Source: Myroides odoratus
GTDB taxonomy: Bacteria > Bacteroidota > Bacteroidia > Flavobacteriales > Flavobacteriaceae
Direction: 5' to 3'
Assembly (NCBI RefSeq): GCF_001549985.1
Contig: NZ_LROZ01000005.1
Location: forward strand, 186,967 to 250,966
DNA length: 64,000 nt
Under the pieces are notes generated by a model. The model was not told where the DNA came from. It ran no database searches and saw only the letters and a program-made list of their open reading frames with translations. Positions 33,098-41,416 of the stretch are shown here, piece by piece. Position 1 is the stretch's first letter. Each line of letters starts with the position of its first letter. The position numbers and the translations under genes are program-made.

Positions 33098-34480
33098 CTA
33101 CGCTATTTTTTTAGATTCAAAATGTTTTAAAATTCCTAGAGTATTTGCGGTAGCAAGAGCTTTAGATATATTCACGTCAACAGCATTCCCAATGTATTTT
33201 TTTTGCTCTGCCTGTGTTCCTTTTAAAATGTAATCTTTCGGGAAGCCTTGAATTTGTTTTAACTCAGGTATTTTAAGCATACGCATATAAATATCACTTA
33301 TGCCATGTTCAGTCATTAATGCATTAATTAAGTACAAAGGTGATTTATCTTGTCTGGCAATAACCGTTGGGCATGGTCGATTTATAGAAGTTGAATGACC
33401 TCCATATGCAGGATTGAATATAAAAGTTAATAAATTTTGCTTAGGCGTTGTTGTAACTGTCCTAGAAGGTTCATTAATAGATGAACAAAATCCTGTTTTA
33501 TATTGGTTAAAAATGAGTTGTATTTTTGCAAAACGATCTTTTGTTGTAACAGTTCCCGCTGGGCTATTTACAGAATTGTAATTTATACCATTCCCATAAT
33601 ACTTATAAAGAAAAACATCCTCTTCTTCCTTTAATGCTTTTATAATTCCTTTATAAATAACTTCAAGAGTTTTATCAACTAATGGCTTTTTTCTGTTAAA
33701 AATAGATTTGCCATAATCTCCCAGCTCTAAAATTTCCTTTACAGAATTCCATTTTTGTAATTCCTTGTCGAATAGATTGTCTTCAGGATTTTTAGCATTA
33801 GTTCTATCTGGCCAACATATTGGAAATCCTTTTTTGCTAAATTGTATGAATAGCCTTTCACGAGTCTGATATGAACCATAATCAGCTGAATTACATATTT
33901 TATATTCATAATCATATCCTTTGTTTTTTATGGAATCTACCCAAGGATGGTAAAAAGTCCCTTTCTTGGTTTTATCTGGTATGTTTATATACTTTCCCTG
34001 TTTGTTTAATGATAGTACAGAATATAATCCAGATTCATGTAAATCAGATTTTAAACGAATTGGTCCCCAGTCTAAAAATTCAGTTACATTTTCAATATAA
34101 AAATAATCTATATCTAAAGCATCCAAATATATGTTCATATGATTAGCTAAACTTCTAGAATCCCCATCCCGTGATTGTCCCCCTTTTGCTCTTGAGTGGT
34201 TTGTACATTCCAGAGACGCCCAAAGATTAATAACTACATACGGTTCTTTTTTACGGATATTATCTACAATGTTTTTAATTTTCTGTACAACTTTAAAATC
34301 GCGTATATCCTCTGTAAAGTGTATTGCGCTTGGATGATTTGCTTTGTGTGATTCAATAGCATTTTTATCATGGTTTACACACGCAAGTACTTCTGTATTT
34401 TCTCCAACTAGGTGAATACCTGTTGTGGTACCTCCCCCTCCACAAAAGAGGTCTATCCAATAAATTTTAATTCTATTCAT
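33098..34480 (-). CDS. DNA (cytosine-5)-methyltransferase
   Basis: This 460-residue enzyme would methylate cytosine in phage DNA using S-adenosylmethionine. Motif I is DLFCGGGGTTTG (residues 11-22), motif VI is YIENVTEF, motif VIII is TRERLFIQFS, and motif X is YIGNAVDVNIS near the end. The catalytic loop, normally PCQxxS, reads WASLECTNHSRAKGG, so the catalytic Cys is kept while Pro is replaced by Glu. Related phage enzymes share this variant. Two further methyltransferases follow upstream, so the DNA is probably heavily modified against host restriction. Confidence 0.9.
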   Translation of the reverse strand: MNRIKIYWIDLFCGGGGTTTGIHLVGENTEVLACVNHDKNAIESHKANHPSAIHFTEDIRDFKVVQKIKNIVDNIRKKEPYVVINLWASLECTNHSRAKGGQSRDGDSRSLANHMNIYLDALDIDYFYIENVTEFLDWGPIRLKSDLHESGLYSVLSLNKQGKYINIPDKTKKGTFYHPWVDSIKNKGYDYEYKICNSADYGSYQTRERLFIQFSKKGFPICWPDRTNAKNPEDNLFDKELQKWNSVKEILELGDYGKSIFNRKKPLVDKTLEVIYKGIIKALKEEEDVFLYKYYGNGINYNSVNSPAGTVTTKDRFAKIQLIFNQYKTGFCSSINEPSRTVTTTPKQNLLTFIFNPAYGGHSTSINRPCPTVIARQDKSPLYLINALMTEHGISDIYMRMLKIPELKQIQGFPKDYILKGTQAEQKKYIGNAVDVNISKALATANTLGILKHFESKKIA

Positions 34481-34482
34481 AA

Positions 34483-35100
34483 CTAAATCTGGTCTAAAAT
34501 TGATAATTGGTTCTTCTGAGCAACCTTTTCTTTCTCCTTGCGTTCCGCTTCTTTCAAAACCTTTCTTGCAATACCAATCATTGATTTTTCATCTTCTTTG
34601 TAGGCTTGGATTAAGCCCGTTAGATTGATTAAATCAACAAAGTTTACTGACGCGATTTCGTGTATAAATTCATCGAAACACCCTTGAACATCGTCAACAT
34701 CTTCTTCTTTTTTCTTTACGAAATGTTTGTAATCAGGTATCAATCCCTTTACTGCTTCTGATGCATGCTTTAGGTGTTTGTAGGCTCCTTTCATCACTTG
34801 ACTTTTGAGAGGGAGGTTTGGAAGTGTGTGTTCAAATAAAACACTAAGCGAGGCAGACATAATCGTGATTTTAGTCATGGCATTTGCCTTAGAATAAATC
34901 AACTCACTTTCTGTAATTGGTTCTACTTTTGCCTCGCCTAGTTGTCTAGCAACAATAATTGCTTGTGCCTCTTTGTTTGTGTTAGCATATGTAGCATTTG
35001 CTAAATCACAGAAGTAATTATATTTCCCGTTGTAGTATGTTTTTTTACTGCCTTCACCTTTTGTGATGATGAAGTATTTAGGCTCGTTTTGTGTGTTCAT
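34483..35100 (-). CDS. Phage protein of unknown function
   Basis: This 205-residue protein (MNTQNEPKYFIITKGEGSKK) is helical in its second half (residues 80-205). It sits between two methyltransferase genes with 1- to 2-base spacing. It might assist modification or replication, but nothing in the sequence is diagnostic. Confidence 0.5.
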   Translation of the reverse strand: MNTQNEPKYFIITKGEGSKKTYYNGKYNYFCDLANATYANTNKEAQAIIVARQLGEAKVEPITESELIYSKANAMTKITIMSASLSVLFEHTLPNLPLKSQVMKGAYKHLKHASEAVKGLIPDYKHFVKKKEEDVDDVQGCFDEFIHEIASVNFVDLINLTGLIQAYKEDEKSMIGIARKVLKEAERKEKEKVAQKNQLSILDQI

Positions 35101-35101
35101 T

Positions 35102-35842
35102 TTAAAAAAGTTTTGTTTGTGAGGATTCGTTATTTATTCTTTCAACTCCTAAATCGAAGTAGACTTTTTCAATTTCTAAACAGTTGTATTCTTTGAAATT
35201 GAATTTCATAGCACTTAATGCACAGCTGAATGATCCAGCATGTGTGTTAATTACTTTAAAGTTCGGTTTTGTGAAGTTTTTGTAAATCCAATCGTAAAGA
35301 ATGATTGGCTTTTCTGTTGGGTGTATTCTTTTTTGATTTAAGGTTTTGTCACCTTGCATTATATGCCCTTCATTCATAGATTTTCCTTGCAACATTCCAT
35401 TCCACATAAATCTGAAAACAGTAGTTGGAATATCAAAGTTTGTGTATGCTAATTCGTAGTCATTAAAACTCGATTTTCCATTGCATTTATCCCATATAAT
35501 CCAATTCTTAGGATTTTTATCAATAAAATCTTGGAGCTCTTTTTGTCCTCTTGGTGTCTTAAAAGGAACTCCTATAAAATCAAAATAATTAGCTCCCCAA
35601 ACAATCCAATGTTTACAAGTTCTTTTAAGTTCAATAAACCATTTTAAGTCAGGAACTTCCCAATTGTTTGTAATAGGATAATCTCTTCTTTTTATGTTTA
35701 GTTTATTTACTTTGTTTCCATAGTACCCTCTTTTTTCAGGACCTTTGAAATATGGTGGGTCTGCATCTCCTAAATCAAAATACTTATCAGGCTTCGTTTT
35801 TAAGAAATCATAACAACAGTTATTGATAGGAATAATGTTCAT
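35102..35842 (-). CDS. DNA methyltransferase (N6-adenine or N4-cytosine, DPPY type)
   Basis: This 246-residue protein has motif IV DADPPYFKGP near residue 27 and a C-terminal SAM-binding part with IHPTEKPIILYDWIYKNF and HAGSFSCALSAMKF (a DPFxGSG-like loop, here THAGSFS). The order with the catalytic motif first and the SAM motif last corresponds to the beta class. Base specificity cannot be told from sequence alone. Confidence 0.85.
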   Translation of the reverse strand: MNIIPINNCCYDFLKTKPDKYFDLGDADPPYFKGPEKRGYYGNKVNKLNIKRRDYPITNNWEVPDLKWFIELKRTCKHWIVWGANYFDFIGVPFKTPRGQKELQDFIDKNPKNWIIWDKCNGKSSFNDYELAYTNFDIPTTVFRFMWNGMLQGKSMNEGHIMQGDKTLNQKRIHPTEKPIILYDWIYKNFTKPNFKVINTHAGSFSCALSAMKFNFKEYNCLEIEKVYFDLGVERINNESSQTKLF

Positions 35843-36331
35843 TTATAAAAAGATTAATTTACCTTGTAAACCGCTATTGATGATTGTATTGGTATCGTTC
35901 TCTGTATAAGAAATCAATACAGATGGTGCTCCACCATTTGCTTTTGCTTTTTTGCCTTTCACATCATAAAATGTTAATCTGCCTTTTAAGAAAAATATCG
36001 AATGAGCATAATTAAATACTAGATCTTGAAAGTAAGTTGTTTCTGTTCTAGCAAACATTAAGCAAATTCCGTTCTTGTGATCTGCCATTTTCTTCAACCA
36101 TTTATGAATGTGATATCTGTTATATGGCGGATTTAACCAGACTCTACCTTCCCAATTTTGTTGCAAACCATCATCTTGAATTGTAAGATGTTTTTTTGCT
36201 GTGTGCCATGGTCTTTTTATTGGGGAACAAGGGTCTAAATCAAATTCGCCTAGTTTTTCCAATATTTCAGGTGGTGTTAACCACTCGTCATTTTTTCCTT
36301 CTGGTGCTTGATGCCCTCCAATTCCTTTCAT
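35843..36331 (-). CDS. Phage DNA N6-adenine methyltransferase (Dam family)
   Basis: This 162-residue protein starts at the ATG at 36331 (MKGIGGHQAPEGKNDEWLTP); a TTG three codons earlier is less likely. It has DEWLTPPEILEKLGEFDLDP and the catalytic NPPY (VWLNPPYNRYHIHKWLKKM), matching the phage DNA N-6-adenine-methyltransferase family. It overlaps or abuts the next methyltransferase, which suggests a joint modification cassette. Confidence 0.88.
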   Translation of the reverse strand: MKGIGGHQAPEGKNDEWLTPPEILEKLGEFDLDPCSPIKRPWHTAKKHLTIQDDGLQQNWEGRVWLNPPYNRYHIHKWLKKMADHKNGICLMFARTETTYFQDLVFNYAHSIFFLKGRLTFYDVKGKKAKANGGAPSVLISYTENDTNTIINSGLQGKLIFL

Positions 36332-36397
36332 TTTAAACAATAGATTATCTGTCCGAGTTGCTTCGGATAGTGTTAAACAATAAGTTTTTGTTGATTT

Positions 36398-37300
36398 TTA
36401 TTTAAGCCAATCCTCGATTGATTTGTTCTCGTTGATTCGCTTTTGGAATACTCCCTCTAAGACAATTTGCTGAAGTTTTAACTCGATTTTCTCGTGTTCG
36501 CTTTGTTGTACTTGGGAAAGGATTTGCTGTAAGAAAGCTCTATTTTGTGTACGTTCGGGATTGGAAATTTCATCCTTGATTTCTTTTTCTACCAATTCCT
36601 GAGCTAATCGTCTTTTTTCAGAATACCATTCTTTGAGTTTAGGCGACGATTTTTCATTCGGATAAGGGATAACTCCTCTTTCTACTAATTCTTGAAATAC
36701 GTGGCTAAAAGGCGGTAAAAAAGACTGATTTGATTTGTATTCTTCAAACAGTCTTTCGATTGCTTGATTCATGATGTCCGTTTTTTGGCTTTCAGAAACG
36801 GCAGGAAGTTGATTTTGAACAGGAATTACACTTTCGCGAGTAATGTTGTGTTTTTGCTTTAGTTCGAGTTTCCAAGCTTCGTATTTTTGAAGAATTTCAG
36901 CAGCGTATCCTGTATCGAAAAGTTGATAGTGTTCAGTTTTACTTTCATACATCCGCATTCGCTCTAGTTCAAAAGCTTTGTAAATTTCTTCTGGTGTCAG
37001 GTGAGCATAAGCCATCATGAACATTCTCATGATTTCACTCATGGTCAGCTGATCAGTTTTTTCTTTCATCCCACTTAACGCAATTGATTTGGTCAAAACC
37101 TGAGTAAGCAACATAGACAGTGTTTCATCGTCCAATCGTTCCCGAATCGTTTTGCTTAGGTAAGTTTTTTTTACAAAACTAATTGGCGTCGCCAAGCATC
37201 TGCTTTCTAACTCGTTCAGCTGCTTCGTAACCAACATTGGCGTTGTGTTGGATTGTGTCGATTGATTGGCGACCGACAAACCTTTCTTGCTGTTGTCCAT
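36398..37300 (-). CDS. Phage replication-region protein, unknown
   Basis: This 300-residue protein has LATPISFVKKTYLSKTIRER and SEIMRMFMMAYAHLTPEEIY segments known from Bacteroidetes phage replication regions, then a charged C-terminal helix. The chosen start overlaps the initiator gene by 122 bases in another frame; an ATG at 37237 would cut this to 59. By position and helix content it could be a helicase loader, but this is inference. Confidence 0.55.
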   Translation of the reverse strand: MDNSKKGLSVANQSTQSNTTPMLVTKQLNELESRCLATPISFVKKTYLSKTIRERLDDETLSMLLTQVLTKSIALSGMKEKTDQLTMSEIMRMFMMAYAHLTPEEIYKAFELERMRMYESKTEHYQLFDTGYAAEILQKYEAWKLELKQKHNITRESVIPVQNQLPAVSESQKTDIMNQAIERLFEEYKSNQSFLPPFSHVFQELVERGVIPYPNEKSSPKLKEWYSEKRRLAQELVEKEIKDEISNPERTQNRAFLQQILSQVQQSEHEKIELKLQQIVLEGVFQKRINENKSIEDWLK

Positions 37301-38222
37301 TCTGATTCTGATTTTTGTTATTACTCACCCACTCAGATTTAAAACCTTGCCACCCTCTGTTAATACATTCAATAAAAATTTCATTTGCATGTAAATCGGT
37401 TTTGTTTATTTCACTGACTAAACTTTTTAAAGCAGTTTCACTAAACGAAGCCTTTTTCTTTTTTCGATGGTTGATATAATCATCAAGTATTTTTTCATCT
37501 ACTCCAATACTTAGAAAATGTTGTCTAAAAACTTCAGTCTCATTTATTTTTTGACTTTTTGGGAAGAATTTATTTAGCCAAGTTTGGAAATAAACTTTGT
37601 TGTGTGGAATTGCATGTTTATATAATTTTTCGAAATCAATTTCAACGCCCTCAGTTTTTTCTAAAAATTTTTCGAGATCAATTTTGAATGACATTTTCTT
37701 GCCATTGTAGATTTTCCAAATTCTAAAAACCTTAGACTTGATATCTTCATTGCCTTTTTCAAAATCTGATTCGCTAATATTATTAGATATATCTTCAGAT
37801 ATATCTTTATTAGTATTACTTAGTATAGTATTACTAATATTAGCTAATTCCCCGCTAGCGGATACACCGACGTCGGTAAACCCGCTAGCGGATAATCCAT
37901 CGGCGGATAAACCGTCGGCGGTTTTTTGTACCACGGGTGATAAAATCTCATAAATGATACCGTTAAAAACGCCTTTATCATTCTTGATTTTGTGCCTTAA
38001 AAGCAGGTTTTCATTTTCCAAATTCTTTAAAATTCTCTTGATTGTCCCTTCGCTTTCTTTGGTCTGATTAGATATTTTTTTTGCTGAAAACTCCCAGTCA
38101 TTCGGTTTAGAAAGCAAGTAAACATAAAGCCCCTTTGACTCAAAAGTCAGTTTTTCACTATTTAGAATTTCATTCTGAACTATTGTGAAATTTCCTTGTG
38201 TTTTGTTTATAAAATTTCCCAT
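37179..38222 (-). CDS. Replication initiator-like protein with N-terminal winged helix
   Basis: This 347-residue protein starts at the ATG at 38222 (TGATG overlap with the upstream stop). The first 100 residues read like a Rep-type helix-turn-helix domain (LTFESKGLYVYLLSKPNDWE, then SAKKISNQTKESEGTIKRIL). Residues 101-160 form a low-complexity linker with SADGLSADGLSASG repeats, encoded by a palindrome-rich DNA array that resembles an origin. The C-terminal region is helical. The plan matches phage initiators such as lambda O, in which the origin lies inside the gene. Confidence 0.72.
   Translation of the reverse strand: MGNFINKTQGNFTIVQNEILNSEKLTFESKGLYVYLLSKPNDWEFSAKKISNQTKESEGTIKRILKNLENENLLLRHKIKNDKGVFNGIIYEILSPVVQKTADGLSADGLSASGFTDVGVSASGELANISNTILSNTNKDISEDISNNISESDFEKGNEDIKSKVFRIWKIYNGKKMSFKIDLEKFLEKTEGVEIDFEKLYKHAIPHNKVYFQTWLNKFFPKSQKINETEVFRQHFLSIGVDEKILDDYINHRKKKKASFSETALKSLVSEINKTDLHANEIFIECINRGWQGFKSEWVSNNKNQNQNGQQQERFVGRQSIDTIQHNANVGYEAAERVRKQMLGDAN
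37773..37922. other. Candidate replication origin inside the initiator gene
   Basis: An AT-rich segment (37773-37844), bounded by the inverted repeat GCTAATATTA/TAATATTAGC and containing two AGATATATCT palindromes and two TAGTATTACT direct repeats, is followed by GC-rich palindromes: CCGCTAGCGG at 37852 and 37882, ACCGACGTCGGT at 37866, and near-palindromes CATCGGCGGAT and ACCGTCGGCGGT to 37922. A DNA-unwinding element beside initiator sites is the usual origin plan. Confidence 0.55.
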
Positions 38223-38413
38223 CACTTTTTAACTAGTTTACGTGTCCTTCCATCCACTTGTACCCAAGTGTAACCTTTATCGAACTTTTTCTGTTCGCGT
38301 TCTTCATTCTTCTGAGAAAGTGTCTTTGCTATGTCTTTCAACTCAGCTTGTTCTTCCCAGATAGAAAGGGGCTCTTTTTCAAGAACCCGCTTCTTTTTGG
38401 TTTGCTTAGTCAT
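38222..38413 (-). CDS. Small basic phage protein
   Basis: This 63-residue, lysine-rich protein (MTKQTKKKRVLEKEPLSIWE) may bind nucleic acid or act with the initiator, since the stop and the initiator start overlap (TGATG). A TTTTAATAGGGTT element lies directly before its ATG. No family is recognised. Confidence 0.55.
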   Translation of the reverse strand: MTKQTKKKRVLEKEPLSIWEEQAELKDIAKTLSQKNEEREQKKFDKGYTWVQVDGRTRKLVKK

Positions 38414-38431
38414 TTTTAATAGGGTTAAAAA

Positions 38432-38980
38432 TTATTTTTGACTAGGAATAAAAAAAGAGATGTGATTTTTTGTTAAATCATATCCCTTTGTTATTAAAAA
38501 ATCAGTATGTTTTTGTTTAGTATCTAATAGTTTACCACACTTAGATTTAAAACATTTTTTACTACTATCATATACTAGATAGTTATGAATTCTCCTATGA
38601 GTTTGTTTGTCTAGAAAAAACACATCTTCAAAATGCTCATCTAGATAACTCCAGTGGTGAATTTCACATTCTTTAGGAGTGTTGAGTTTCCTAGAAAGAT
38701 TTTTGTACTTAGCATTCTTGTAATTTCTTTTTTTATTTGCCTCCATTTGCTTTTCCTTATAGTTTAATCTCTCATATTTCTCCCTTCCTCTTTCTCTCTG
38801 CTTTTCAACCCAAGTAGGATCTTGTGATTTAATTCTACTATGTTTTATTGCTTCTGATTTACAACATTCTTTGCATTTGTTCAAGTGCCCATCAAACATT
38901 TGCTTATGTTTGTAAAAATGACTTATAGGTTTAGTCACTTTACATTTTATACACTCTTTAGAATGGTAGATTGTCTTCAT
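38432..38980 (-). CDS. HNH-type endonuclease with N-terminal zinc ribbon
   Basis: Translation from the ATG at 38980 gives 182 residues; the longer frame upstream overlaps the SSB gene and is out of character. Two CxxC pairs ([13 protein letters not shown] and CKECC) form a zinc ribbon, a basic helical middle follows, and an EIHHWSYL...[14 protein letters not shown] segment provides the HNH-like site. This is a common free-standing homing endonuclease form in phages. The start lies inside the last codons of the SSB gene, suggesting a past insertion there. Confidence 0.68.
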   Translation of the reverse strand: MKTIYHSKECIKCKVTKPISHFYKHKQMFDGHLNKCKECCKSEAIKHSRIKSQDPTWVEKQRERGREKYERLNYKEKQMEANKKRNYKNAKYKNLSRKLNTPKECEIHHWSYLDEHFEDVFFLDKQTHRRIHNYLVYDSSKKCFKSKCGKLLDTKQKHTDFLITKGYDLTKNHISFFIPSQK

Positions 38981-39392
38981 CATCTTCGTTGTACTGTGGT
39001 GTAGGAGGAAATTGATTACCTGGAGCAGGTTGACTTTGTTGATTCTGTTTCCATTGCTGATGAGCATCTGCTGCCGAACCTTGGCCGTGGTAAGTGCCAT
39101 CTTGCATTTGCGGTTGGTTTACAGCTGCAGTAATTTTCCAAGCTTGAATTGTGTTGAAATATCTTACTTCGCCTTGTGGTGAAGTCCACTCTCTGCCTTT
39201 GAGATTTAAGTCTACCTTTACGTAAGTTCCGACTTGGAATCCGTCTAGTAAATTCACTCTGTCTTGAGTTACTTCGATTAGGATGTCTTGCGGATATTGT
39301 TCATCCGTTGTAACGACAAACTCTCTTTTTTTAAAAGAAGAGCTAATATCTTGAGTGCTTCCTATTAGTTTTATACGTCCTTGTATGTCCAT
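38958..39392 (-). CDS. Single-stranded DNA-binding protein, DUF3127-like OB fold
   Basis: This 144-residue protein has an OB-fold part (residues 1-95; [38 protein letters not shown]) that resembles DUF3127, a Gln/Pro-rich linker, and an acidic tip [14 protein letters not shown] ending ([10 protein letters not shown]) like the partner-binding tail of bacterial SSB. It should coat single-stranded DNA in phage replication and recombination. Confidence 0.8.
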   Translation of the reverse strand: MDIQGRIKLIGSTQDISSSFKKREFVVTTDEQYPQDILIEVTQDRVNLLDGFQVGTYVKVDLNLKGREWTSPQGEVRYFNTIQAWKITAAVNQPQMQDGTYHGQGSAADAHQQWKQNQQSQPAPGNQFPPTPQYNEDDEDNLPF

Positions 39393-39394
39393 GG

Positions 39395-39562
39395 TTAAAT
39401 ATTTGGTGGTGAGATTGTTTGCCCATTTTCGTTATAATGAACACACTTATACCATTCGTTTTTTAGTTTCTCATACTCTTTTGATTTATGATCATTCCAA
39501 CCATAAATACTAGCTTCTTTTTTAAGAGTTTCTATTTCTTTTTTAATCGTTTCTTTACTCAT
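39395..39562 (-). CDS. Small charged protein (55 residues), unknown
   Basis: The frame reads MSKETIKKEIETLKKEASIY and ends NGQTISPPNI. It is a charged helix with a short tail. It precedes the SSB gene by two bases and is the first gene after the structured leader at 39.7 kb. No family is recognised. Confidence 0.5.
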   Translation of the reverse strand: MSKETIKKEIETLKKEASIYGWNDHKSKEYEKLKNEWYKCVHYNENGQTISPPNI

Positions 39563-39718
39563 ATTATTTTGCCGATTCCTACAATCGGGAAGTTTTACTT
39601 ATTATATTTACACTATACTTAACAATAAGTACTTTTAAGTATTATTTTAACTATAATTAAATTATTTATCTCAATAAAATCAGTAACTTTATTATCATAA
39701 AAACAGGTTTCAACAAAA

Positions 39719-39801
39719 GAAAGCAAGCACAGTCTGTTTTTCATAATACAATTTTCAATCTAAATTTTATTTTATTGCTACTAGGGCTGTGCTTTGCTTT
39801 C
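39719..39801. ncRNA. Putative structured RNA element, copy 1
   Basis: GAAAGC-AAG-CACAG (39719-39732) pairs with CTGTG-CTTT-GCTTTC (39787-39801), closing 54 AT-rich bases. The same two arms recur at 46528-46645. Either strand can form the stem, and the leftward strand is favoured because both copies precede leftward operons. Confidence 0.4.
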
Positions 39802-39812
39802 ATATAAAACAT

Positions 39813-39944
39813 GAAAGAGGGTATAGGGACTTTTCTGCATCAATAAAAACAAAATGTTTTTATAAAAGTGGGGACTTCATTGCAGATTTTTAAACATATA
39901 CAACCTAGACCTCTTTCTACTATTTTAAAGGAAAGGAGTAGAAA
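39813..39944. ncRNA. Nested hairpin structure in the leader
   Basis: Arms pair in nested order: GAAAGAGG (39813) with CCTCTTTC (39910), TAGG (39824) with CCTA (39904), TCTGCA (39834) with TGCAGA (39881), and ATAAAAACA (39843) with TGTTTTTAT (39855). A further TTTCTACT/AGTAGAAA pair (39914, 39937) would compete with the first. Confidence 0.4.
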
Positions 39945-40078
39945 ATTTATTAAGTAGTCGATTGTGTATTAAATTAATTAGGTGTAGATTCAGTCACAAT
40001 GATTACAATCAATGGTAGTTTTAAATAACATTACAAAAATTAATTAATACTCCTTTCTCTTTTTCATCTTCCATCATC

Positions 40079-40474
40079 CTATAATTTTTCAATATCTACA
40101 TCCCAAAGACCTAGTTTGCCTTTTACGTTTAGAATTGGTTTTTCATAGAAAACAGCGTCTTTTAAAACCCAGTGCCAAATACCTTCTCCTTTATCTGCCC
40201 AAATTGATTTGTGGTTTTGAACACAATCTGCAATAGTAACTTCGCCGATAATTGCACTAAGAGTTAATATTGGCTTCTGTATTGATTTTATGATTGTGTA
40301 TTGCTCATTAGTTAATGAAGCATTTTTATCACCATACATTGGCGCGTGTATGTAAACACGTCCTCTGAATCTAGTTCGCCAAGTTCTGTTCTCGATATCC
40401 TTAACCCCTAGGCAGATTAACTCTGCCCAAGGTTGCTTTACTGAAAGTGCTTTAGTTATTTCTTTGCCAGCCAT
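40079..40474 (-). CDS. ASCH domain protein
   Basis: This 131-residue protein shows ALSVKQPWAELICLGVKDIE near the start, ENRTWRTRFRGRVYIHA, and a beta-rich end (GKLGLWDVDIEKL), the usual ASCH (PUA-like) pattern. Such proteins bind RNA or modified nucleotides, and some hydrolyse modified nucleosides. It overlaps the exonuclease gene by 23 bases. Confidence 0.82.
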   Translation of the reverse strand: MAGKEITKALSVKQPWAELICLGVKDIENRTWRTRFRGRVYIHAPMYGDKNASLTNEQYTIIKSIQKPILTLSAIIGEVTIADCVQNHKSIWADKGEGIWHWVLKDAVFYEKPILNVKGKLGLWDVDIEKL

Positions 40475-41414
40475 CTGCGATTTGTTTTAGGGTTTCACGT
40501 TCTTTGTTTACAAGCCATTTACGCGCCATTGTAACTCTTCGAGTCATGTGTTTTATATCATCTTCTGTAAGAACTACATTGAATGATTTAAGACGCATAT
40601 GTGGAGGAATTGAAAAGTCTTGAATAGGATTGTAGAAGTCGTAACCAGGATATTCTTTTTTGAATTTTGCTACGTCGAAAATCATGTTTCGCTCTAGTTG
40701 AGCAACTTTGTAACGGAATTCTTCATCTGTGTCGTCAGGTTGTCCCATCTGAAACCACATTCTTCTCTTTTCATCCTCAATTAAGTGGAGTGGTGCATTT
40801 ACTAAACAGTAAACAAGCTCCGCTTCTGTTTTGGTTTCTAACTCAGGAAAATCGTAACTATGAGCAATCCACATATAGCCTTTTAATTGCCATTCGTACA
40901 GTGTTGTTAGTTCTGCGTTTTCAAAAGACTCCATGTCCCAATTGCTTTTGGTATCCTTGATTTTCTTTTGAAGATTATCGGGGGTTCCTTGGATAAAACC
41001 ATTGCTTAGGTGTTCATCATTCTTTCGGTAGAAAAACTCATCGCGTTGAGAGTTTAAATCAAGTGAATCCTCTTCACAAATAGTTCCCTTGCTTAGATAT
41101 TTGTTTTCAAGGAATCTTCTGCGTTTCCAAAATTCATGGCGAAACACTTCTTCTAAATAAGTGATTGCACCTGTTGGAAGTTCATCGCCTTTTTCGCGAT
41201 CATCTGTTAGTTTAATGAGTTCATCAGCTTTATTTTGAGTCCACTTAACTTTGTTACCGTTGGCATTTACTCCGTAATCTCGCTCATTGACTAATTCCTT
41301 GATTCTAGCTTCTCTTTTTTCCGCTGCTTCCTTGCTTGGAAGGTTTGTCATTAACTTACCAAATGAAGAACATCTAGCTTCCCAATTGGTGAATATTAAG
41401 TTTTCTGTTTGCAT
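40452..41414 (-). CDS. PD-(D/E)XK recombination exonuclease (lambda Exo / YqaJ type)
   Basis: This 320-residue protein starts with RCSSFGKLMTNLP, the N-terminal S-x-x-G segment of YqaJ nucleases. The active site would be GTPDNL (Asp) followed by IKDTKS (D-x-K) near residues 144-158, with a WQLKGYMWI helix after it. Such enzymes resect double-strand ends so that the annealing protein encoded nearby can pair the strands. Confidence 0.75.
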   Translation of the reverse strand: MQTENLIFTNWEARCSSFGKLMTNLPSKEAAEKREARIKELVNERDYGVNANGNKVKWTQNKADELIKLTDDREKGDELPTGAITYLEEVFRHEFWKRRRFLENKYLSKGTICEEDSLDLNSQRDEFFYRKNDEHLSNGFIQGTPDNLQKKIKDTKSNWDMESFENAELTTLYEWQLKGYMWIAHSYDFPELETKTEAELVYCLVNAPLHLIEDEKRRMWFQMGQPDDTDEEFRYKVAQLERNMIFDVAKFKKEYPGYDFYNPIQDFSIPPHMRLKSFNVVLTEDDIKHMTRRVTMARKWLVNKERETLKQIADGWQRNN

Positions 41415-41416
41415 GG

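Larger units (their letters stand above)
39563..40078. other. 516-bp non-coding leader with strong inverted repeats
   Basis: No convincing gene is present. The segment holds the GAAAGC-type element at 39719-39801 and a nested hairpin series at 39813-39944, described separately. It lies between leftward genes and would be the leader of the SSB-to-NA37 unit. Confidence 0.5.

Noticed and set aside
38980..39100. N-terminal extension of the HNH endonuclease by 40 codons
   Set aside because: It reads through the SSB coding region in another frame, and zinc-ribbon relatives start near the ATG at 38980.
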